From positions 1-10,813 of the forward strand of contig CBFHND010000050.1 of assembly GCA_965657085.1 (NCBI GenBank): 10,813 bases of DNA. The letters are read 5' to 3'. This document shows positions 5,833-10,813 of this stretch, one piece after another. Origin of the DNA: CBFHND01 sp965657085. GTDB taxonomy: Bacteria; Pseudomonadota; Alphaproteobacteria; Rhodobacterales; Rhodobacteraceae. Each line of letters opens with the position of its first letter. Position 1 is the first letter of the stretch. A model generated the notes under the pieces. That model ran no database searches and was not told the DNA's origin. It was given only the letters and a program-made list of their open reading frames with translations. A program made the translations under genes and the position numbers.

Positions 5833-7026
5833 ATGACTGCCCTGACCGGTTCAAACGTACAGCCCACCGCCTCTGCTCCGTCCCGCGCGGGATCCGTATG
5901 CCTTGCCAACGCGCAACTGGTGCTGCCGGACAGGGTCCTGCATGGCCGCGTACACGTGGCGGACGGCCTGATCCGGGAGATCGCGGAAGGTGATGTCGTA
6001 CCAGCGGAGGCCATCGACTGTCAGGGCGACTATGTGATGCCGGGCCTCGTCGAATTGCACACCGACAACCTTGAGCGTCACATCGAACCGCGCCCCCATG
6101 TGGACTGGCCGCACCTGCCCGCGCTCATCGCCCATGACGCCGAGCTGGCATCCACAGGGATCACCACGGTCTTCGACGCGATGCGTGTGGGGTCCATTCC
6201 GCGGGGCAAGACACGGTACAAGGCCTATGCCCGCAGCCTTGCATCGGAACTGCTGTCGGCCAACGCGCAGGGTCTGTTCAAGATCAGCCACATGTTGCAC
6301 CTGCGGGCGGAAATCTGTTCGGAAACCCTGATGGCGGAACTGGCGGAGTTCGGCCATCAGGATCGCGTCGGCATCGTCAGCTTGATGGATCACACACCGG
6401 GCCAGCGCCAGTTTCGCGATCTTGGCTTGCTCAAAACCTACCTGACCAAGAAAAACGCCATGACAGATGCCGATTTTGCCGAACATGTCGACCGGTTGCG
6501 CGGGCTTCAGGAGACTTACGGTGCGGAACATTCCAAGGGTGCCGTGTCCGAGGCGCGGCGGCTGGGGGCCGTTCTGGCCAGCCATGACGACACGACCCCT
6601 GAGGAAGTGGCGCAATCGCAAGCTCAGGGTGTGCGGTTTGCCGAGTTTCCGACCACCCTTGCAGCGGCGCAAGCCTGTCGTGATACGGGCACGGCCATCA
6701 TGATGGGAGCCCCCAACCTTATCCGCGGCAAATCCCATTCCGGCAATATCTCAGCCGTGGCGCTGGCCGGGAATGGACTTTTGGACATTTTATCCTCGGA
6801 CTACGTGCCATCTGCGTTGCTTTTGTCGGCGATGCGTCTGGCCGATATCTGGCAGGACCTGCCACGCGCCATTGCCTGTGTGACCGCCAATCCGGCCAAG
6901 GCATCGGGCCTTGGGGATCGCGGCATGCTGGCCAAGGACATGCGCGGAGACGTCATCCGTGTGCGTTCGGTTCCGGGCGGCCAGACCATCCAAGGCGTCT
7001 GGAGCGGCGGGGTGCGGGTCAGCTGA
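5833..7026 (+). CDS. phnM: Alpha-D-ribose 1-methylphosphonate 5-triphosphate diphosphatase PhnM
   Basis: A metal-dependent hydrolase of the amidohydrolase superfamily that releases pyrophosphate from alpha-D-ribose 1-methylphosphonate 5-triphosphate, giving the 5-phosphate substrate of the PhnJ C-P lyase. With the ATG at 5833 it has 397 residues, about 20 more than the roughly 380 usual, the excess being a variable N-terminus before the first strand. The metal-site motif of this branch appears as LHTDN with H76 and D78, followed by ERHIEPRPHVDWP. Downstream SHDDTTPEE, GAPNLIRGKSHSGN and LSSDYVPSALL are strongly PhnM-like. The start lies 10 bases after phnN, with GAAGAGTGAG as a purine-rich ribosome-binding region overlapping the phnN end. 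The gene is last in its operon and converges on cysG with only 21 bases between stops and no clear terminator. Confidence 0.95.
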   Translation: MTALTGSNVQPTASAPSRAGSVCLANAQLVLPDRVLHGRVHVADGLIREIAEGDVVPAEAIDCQGDYVMPGLVELHTDNLERHIEPRPHVDWPHLPALIAHDAELASTGITTVFDAMRVGSIPRGKTRYKAYARSLASELLSANAQGLFKISHMLHLRAEICSETLMAELAEFGHQDRVGIVSLMDHTPGQRQFRDLGLLKTYLTKKNAMTDADFAEHVDRLRGLQETYGAEHSKGAVSEARRLGAVLASHDDTTPEEVAQSQAQGVRFAEFPTTLAAAQACRDTGTAIMMGAPNLIRGKSHSGNISAVALAGNGLLDILSSDYVPSALLLSAMRLADIWQDLPRAIACVTANPAKASGLGDRGMLAKDMRGDVIRVRSVPGGQTIQGVWSGGVRVS

Positions 7027-7047
7027 CCGCATCAACTGGGCCGGGCC

Positions 7048-8442
7048 CTACTGCGCTGCGATCATGGGCCTTTCCACCGCAGGGACGGCAGACTTGGGCC
7101 ATGTGACAAGCAGGATCGCGCAGCCTGAAATGTCATTGGCTTTGATGCTGGCCTCAAGCGACGCAACGGTCGTTGTGACATGCCGCTGACTGTCCTTCGA
7201 GATGTCCACGCAGATGTCCACCACAGCATCCGGTGCGATGCCATCGTGCATCCATTTCTGCGCGAGGCGCCCCGCCTGACGCACCGACATGTAGAGCGCC
7301 GTGGTCGTGCCCGGCCCCGAAAGACGCGTGCTTTCAGGGCACGGATCATCGGCGCAGCCCGTCCCGGTGGCCAGAACAAGCGCGTCGGCGACACCGCGTT
7401 CCGTCAGGCTTCGGGTCAGGCTCGCCCCCGCTGCCGACGCCGCCGTCACCCCCGGGACGATCTCGACCGGGATGCCCGCCGCGTGGGCGGCATCGATTTC
7501 CTCGGTCGCCCGGCCAAAAATGCCCGGATCGCCGGATTTCAGGCGCACGACCCTGCGCCCTTTACGGGCCTCGGCGACGATCATGCGGTTGATCCGGTCC
7601 TGCGGCCAATGGTGCGCGCCCACGTGCTTGCCCACAAAGACACGCTCTGCGTCACGGCGGGCCAGTTCCAGCACTTCCTCGTCCACCAGCCGGTCGTAAA
7701 AGACCACGTCAGCCTCCTGCAACCGTTCAACCGCGCGCAAGGTCAGAAGATCGCGGGCGCCGGGGCCCGCGCCAACAAGAGCAATCTGTCCGGTCTCTCG
7801 GGCCGCATCGGGGGCCTTTCCCTCTGCAATCGCTTGTTTGATATCACGGGCGGCGTCACGTTCACCGCCGCGTACCCATGTGTCGCGGGGGCCACCCTTG
7901 AACACCCACGCCCAGAACGCCCTGCGGTTTGCCCGCGATACCGCGCGTGCAACGCTGGGGCGCAACCGGCCTGCGAGAGCTGCCAATCCGCCCAGGGTCT
8001 GGGGCAAGCTACGTTCAAGATCGGTCTTGATCTGCCGCGTCAGCACGGGTGCGTTGCCTTCGCTGCCGATGGCCACGACAATCGGATCGCGGTCCACGAT
8101 GGAAGGCGTGGTGATATCGCAGAGCGCAGGCTGGTCCACCACGTTCACAGGGCAACGCGCGGCCTTGGCAAGCGCATGCGCCGCCACATCAAGGGCAGGA
8201 CAGCCGGTGCCGACAAAGGCCATGGCGGCATCCGCGAACACCTGCACCGACAGCTCTGTGACCTGCCGCGCGCGTCCTGCGTCGATCAGGCCGGCCAATT
8301 CGTCATCGAGGGTTGCGGCGACCAGAACAATCTCGGCATCGGTTTTCAGGATCAGGCGCGCTTTTTGCGCGGCCTGTTCGCCCCCGCCCACGATCACTAC
8401 GCGGCGGCCCGATGTGCGGATGAACATGGGAAATGCTTTCAT
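7048..8442 (-). CDS. cysG: Siroheme synthase CysG (trifunctional)
   Basis: A 464-residue fusion of two enzymes making siroheme from uroporphyrinogen III. The N-terminal part (about 1-150, plus a dimerisation segment to about 210) is precorrin-2 dehydrogenase/sirohydrochlorin ferrochelatase: VVIVGGGEQAAQKA at 15-28 binds NAD, and D103 in the VNVVD stretch corresponds to the catalytic Asp near position 104 in the Escherichia coli enzyme. The C-terminal part (from about 216) is S-adenosylmethionine uroporphyrinogen III methyltransferase: VGAGPGARDLLTLRA, VFYDRLV, VGKHVGAHH, VVRLKSGDPGIFGR and EIVPGVTAASAA are all family motifs. The ATG at 8442 has AAAGGA 7 bases upstream. It is 12 bases downstream of trpD2 and in line with nasA, so it likely supplies siroheme for assimilatory nitrite reductase, and perhaps sulfite reductase, in the same regulon. 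Confidence 0.96.
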   Translation of the reverse strand: MKAFPMFIRTSGRRVVIVGGGEQAAQKARLILKTDAEIVLVAATLDDELAGLIDAGRARQVTELSVQVFADAAMAFVGTGCPALDVAAHALAKAARCPVNVVDQPALCDITTPSIVDRDPIVVAIGSEGNAPVLTRQIKTDLERSLPQTLGGLAALAGRLRPSVARAVSRANRRAFWAWVFKGGPRDTWVRGGERDAARDIKQAIAEGKAPDAARETGQIALVGAGPGARDLLTLRAVERLQEADVVFYDRLVDEEVLELARRDAERVFVGKHVGAHHWPQDRINRMIVAEARKGRRVVRLKSGDPGIFGRATEEIDAAHAAGIPVEIVPGVTAASAAGASLTRSLTERGVADALVLATGTGCADDPCPESTRLSGPGTTTALYMSVRQAGRLAQKWMHDGIAPDAVVDICVDISKDSQRHVTTTVASLEASIKANDISGCAILLVTWPKSAVPAVERPMIAAQ

Positions 8443-8454
8443 GGCGATGTCCTT

Positions 8455-9387
8455 TCAGGCGGCTTTTGCCTTGATGCGCGCGGTCCAAAGGGCATGGGCC
8501 GTTTCGGAAGGGTCGCGCACGCCCAGAGTGTTGAGCGCGAGGGCGGCCGTACCGGTGATAATCTCTGTCTCGAACCGATCCGGATGGGCCAGCTCTGACC
8601 TTTCGGTGTCTGACAGGCGACGGGTCTGGGCCAGCGTGGCGGGGAATTGGCCCTCCCACGCTTGACAATCGCGCAGGCCGAAGGCCGCGATGTCCTTGCC
8701 GGGATGGCGTTCAAACTCTCCGCCGCCGCCCTTGATGACGGTCAGCCGTTGCCATCCCAGTTTCTGTGCCGCATCTGCTTGCAGCAAACGGTAGGAGGGA
8801 TGGAAAACGCCCTGTACGCTGGCCGCGGCCGCGCCGGGATTCAGCATGCGGCACACGGTGTTGATACAGGATCGCAGGCCCAGAACCTGCCGCAGGTTCA
8901 ACAGGTGGAACAACGCCGGATGTGCCGTTTCGATCGGCACGTAGGCAATGCCGTCGCGGTCCAGAACATGCGCGACCTCATCAGGCGCTGTGGCGCACCG
9001 GATGCCCGCCTTTTCCAATCCCGCGCGGACCTTGGTATCGGTGCCGTTCCAGCCGTGCAACAGAACTCGGTGCCCCGCCTCTGCCACCAGCTTGGCCGAC
9101 ATGAGGAACCATGGCGCACCGCGCGTGCGGCCCGCGGCATAGCTGGGCCAATCCAGATCAACAGGCGGCATCGATGGCATGGCCTCTTGCGCGGCCTTTG
9201 CGAACCCGGCGATTTCGGCGGCGGTTTCACCTTTCATCCGCAACAACATCAGAAGCGCGCCAATGGCCTCGGGCGCGCTGCCGTCCTGCAGCATCAGGCG
9301 CATCGCATCATGGGCCTCGTCCTGTGTCAGAGACCGCGACCGCCCCGGGCCGCGCCCAAGTGTTCTGACATGATCCGACAGGGTCAT
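8455..9387 (-). CDS. TrpD2/YbiB-like glycosyl transferase-fold protein
   Basis: A 310-residue protein of the nucleoside phosphorylase/phosphoribosyltransferase fold related to anthranilate phosphoribosyltransferase (TrpD). The N-terminal helical domain shows SLTQDEAHDAMRLMLQDGSAPEAIGALLMLLRMKGET, typical of the TrpD/thymidine phosphorylase helical bundle. The region RGAPWFLMSAKLVAEAGHRVLLHG and the loop VIKGGGGEFERHPGKD match the YbiB (TrpD2) group, which lacks a demonstrated role in tryptophan synthesis and is reported to bind nucleic acid in Escherichia coli. The ATG at 9387 overlaps the nasA stop (ATGA), and cysG follows after 12 bases, so it belongs to the nitrate assimilation operon. The frame runs upstream to 9558, but that part is antisense-like overlap within nasA in another frame and is excluded. 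Its role in nitrate assimilation is unknown to me. Confidence 0.85.
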   Translation of the reverse strand: MTLSDHVRTLGRGPGRSRSLTQDEAHDAMRLMLQDGSAPEAIGALLMLLRMKGETAAEIAGFAKAAQEAMPSMPPVDLDWPSYAAGRTRGAPWFLMSAKLVAEAGHRVLLHGWNGTDTKVRAGLEKAGIRCATAPDEVAHVLDRDGIAYVPIETAHPALFHLLNLRQVLGLRSCINTVCRMLNPGAAAASVQGVFHPSYRLLQADAAQKLGWQRLTVIKGGGGEFERHPGKDIAAFGLRDCQAWEGQFPATLAQTRRLSDTERSELAHPDRFETEIITGTAALALNTLGVRDPSETAHALWTARIKAKAA

Positions 9388-10813
9388 TCCGCAGGCTCCC
9401 GCACATGCACCCGCTGCAACAGCTCGGTAATCTCGGGCTTGCAGGAACCGCAGTTTGTGCCTGCGCCCAAGGCCGCCCCCACCTGATCGGCAGATACCAG
9501 GCCCTGTTCTTCGATGGCGGATACGATGGTGTTCACCCCGACCCCGAAACAGGCGCACAGAATGGGGCCGGGGTTGGGTGTGTCCTTGGGCGCACGGCCC
9601 ATCAAGGCGTCCGACCCCACCGACCCCGGCAGCCCTGCAAGGTAGTCGCGCATCACCGCAACCGGTGTCCGCGATACGAAAAGCGCGCCGATCAGAACGT
9701 CGCCGTCATGCAGCGCGATGCGGGTGCTGCCGCGCTTGTGGTCACTGATCGATGAAAGCCGGGCGTCGGGCGCATCAAACAGGCGGCGGGCTTCAGCCTC
9801 CCAGTCAAGGACCGGCGCAGCGCTGGCCAGCTCCGCACGATACCCCTGTGCCGTCCGGGCCAAAGCCCAGTAGGCGCTGCCCGGAACCATGGGGTGCCGC
9901 GACACGGCAAACCCGTACCACGCGGCCTCAAAGCGGGTGATCGAAACGGCGCTGGCCTTGCTTTCAGGTTGACCCGAGACCGGGTCGCAGGCCGCCGTGA
10001 CCAATGTGTCAATTCGAGCCGATGGCGCGGTTTCCCCGGTCCAGTGGATGGGGGCAAAGACCTGTCCGACCTGCACCGCATCGGTGATCCGCGCGCGCAG
10101 AATCGCCGTGCCATGGGGGCTGGAGACAGACACCAGATCAGCGGCACCAATGCTTCGCTCGCGCGCGTCCTCGGGGTGGATGTCGAGGAAGGGTTCGGCC
10201 AAATGGGCCGACAGCCGCGGGCTGAGCGCGGTGCGCGTCATCGTATGCCACTGGTCGCGCAGACGTCCGGTGTTCAGCACGAAAGGATACCGGGGGCCCG
10301 TGCGGGTCGCGGGCGGTCGCCAGGACACCGGCACGAACCGGGCCTTGCCATCGGGGTGAAAGTACCGCCTGTCGGCAAAGAACCGTCCGCCCCTGCGCGT
10401 TGCGCTGATGGGCCACCGCTGCGGGGTCAAGGCAGCGTAGTCTGAGTTGGTGATGCCGGACAGGCCCGAGATGTCGAAATCGCGCCCGAACTCCGCCGCG
10501 ATGCCCGACAGCGTCGCATATTCGCGGAAAATCTCGGCCTCGTTGGCGAAATCGAAGGCTTTGGCAAAGCCCATGCGCCGCCCGACCTCAGCCAGGATAT
10601 GCCAGTCGGGGCGGGCTTGCCCCGGTGTCGGCAGGATGCGGCGCTGGCGGCTGATCGTGCGGTCGGAGTTGGTGACAGTGCCGTCCTTCTCGGCCCATGC
10701 GGTTGCAGGCAGCAGCACATCCGCCAGCCGCGCGGTGTCTGTCCGGTCGGTGATGTCGCTGACCACTGTAAAGGGACAGGCCGCAATGGCGTCTCGCACC
10801 GCGTCGGCCTCCG
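9384..10813 (-). CDS. nasA: Assimilatory nitrate reductase catalytic subunit NasA, C-terminal half (partial)
   Basis: Reduces nitrate to nitrite in the cytoplasm using a Mo-bis-MGD cofactor. The window holds roughly the last 476 residues and the N-terminal Fe-S and Mo-binding part lies beyond the right edge, where the frame is still open (EADAVRDAIAACP). Visible motifs are DTARLADVLLPATAWAEKDG followed by TVTNSDRTISRQRR (cofactor-binding region), and LNTGRLRDQWHTMTRT with PFLDIHPEDA, which open the molybdopterin dinucleotide-binding domain. A C-terminal BFD-type [2Fe-2S] domain has CAC (codons 9549-9557) and CGSC (codons 9441-9452), spaced C-x-C-x32-C-x2-C. This extra cluster is known in NasA of several proteobacteria and passes electrons from the partner reductase or ferredoxin. 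The stop overlaps the trpD2 start. A dissimilatory NapA is unlikely, since NapA lacks the BFD domain. Confidence 0.93.
   Translation of the reverse strand, partial: EADAVRDAIAACPFTVVSDITDRTDTARLADVLLPATAWAEKDGTVTNSDRTISRQRRILPTPGQARPDWHILAEVGRRMGFAKAFDFANEAEIFREYATLSGIAAEFGRDFDISGLSGITNSDYAALTPQRWPISATRRGGRFFADRRYFHPDGKARFVPVSWRPPATRTGPRYPFVLNTGRLRDQWHTMTRTALSPRLSAHLAEPFLDIHPEDARERSIGAADLVSVSSPHGTAILRARITDAVQVGQVFAPIHWTGETAPSARIDTLVTAACDPVSGQPESKASAVSITRFEAAWYGFAVSRHPMVPGSAYWALARTAQGYRAELASAAPVLDWEAEARRLFDAPDARLSSISDHKRGSTRIALHDGDVLIGALFVSRTPVAVMRDYLAGLPGSVGSDALMGRAPKDTPNPGPILCACFGVGVNTIVSAIEEQGLVSADQVGAALGAGTNCGSCKPEITELLQRVHVREPAE

Noticed and set aside
4770..6014. 414-codon - strand frame opposite VOC, phnN and the phnM start
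   Set aside because: It crosses three well-supported genes on the other strand and has an unlikely Arg/Cys/His-rich composition; treated as an antisense shadow.
7027..7047. GGGCCGGGCCC near 7038-7048 as a terminator for phnM/cysG
   Set aside because: The palindrome leaves no room for a proper loop, only three pairs are feasible with a 5-base loop, and there is no T-run.
7180..8598. 472-codon + strand frame opposite cysG
   Set aside because: It is the mirror of cysG in a GC-rich sequence, without any known domain; the cysG motifs are unambiguous.
1..10813. tRNA, rRNA, insertion sequences, CRISPR arrays, phage or toxin-antitoxin genes
   Set aside because: Nothing suggestive was found. The window is filled by ordinary metabolic operons with short gaps.

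Overview
The window is GC-rich and tightly packed, with genes often overlapping by 1-4 bases. It looks like the chromosome of an alphaproteobacterium of the Rhodobacteraceae (Roseobacter/Rhodobacter group). This rests on remembered resemblance of the sorbitol dehydrogenase and mannitol dehydrogenase pair to Rhodobacter sphaeroides SmoS/MtlK, on the PhnF/PhnN/PhnM types, and on the NasA-TrpD2-CysG order. No database search was run.

Region 1 (1-3953, + strand) is the 3' end of a polyol (sorbitol/mannitol) uptake and catabolism operon: the tail of an ABC-transporter ATPase, an SDR sorbitol dehydrogenase (SmoS), mannitol 2-dehydrogenase (MtlK), a PfkB-family fructokinase and a P-loop kinase of the uridine kinase/FrcK-like type. 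The two dehydrogenases oxidise sorbitol and mannitol to fructose, and the fructokinase passes this to fructose 6-phosphate. The substrate of the last kinase is unknown. Overlaps at ABC/smoS, smoS/mtlK and fructokinase/P-loop kinase indicate translational coupling. A compact hairpin separates this operon from the convergent phnF.

Region 2 (3961-7026) is a phosphonate module. A GntR/HutC-type regulator (PhnF, - strand, probable TTG start) diverges from VOC protein-phnN-phnM (+ strand). The 128-bp divergent gap is AT-rich. It holds an extended -10 promoter candidate, a tandem TGTCTAGT-TGTATAGT repeat that could be the PhnF operator, and a 16-codon mini-ORF joined to the VOC gene by an ATGA overlap. 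PhnM and PhnN act late in the C-P lyase route (ribose 1-methylphosphonate triphosphate pyrophosphohydrolase and ribose 1,5-bisphosphokinase). The C-P lyase core (phnGHIJKL) is not in the window, so the locus is either a split phn cluster or an incomplete one.

Region 3 (7048-10813, - strand) is part of a nitrate assimilation operon, read right to left: the C-terminal half of assimilatory nitrate reductase NasA with a C-terminal BFD-type [2Fe-2S] domain, a TrpD2/YbiB-like phosphoribosyltransferase-fold protein overlapping it by 4 bases, and CysG, which makes the siroheme needed by nitrite and sulfite reductases.

No RNA gene, mobile element, CRISPR array or pseudogene was seen. The longest stretch without a main gene is about 128 bp. 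No wholly new multi-gene system is evident. The best leads are the VOC protein inside the phn operon with its coupled mini-ORF and repeat-bearing promoter, the orphan kinase closing the polyol operon, and TrpD2 embedded in the nitrate operon.
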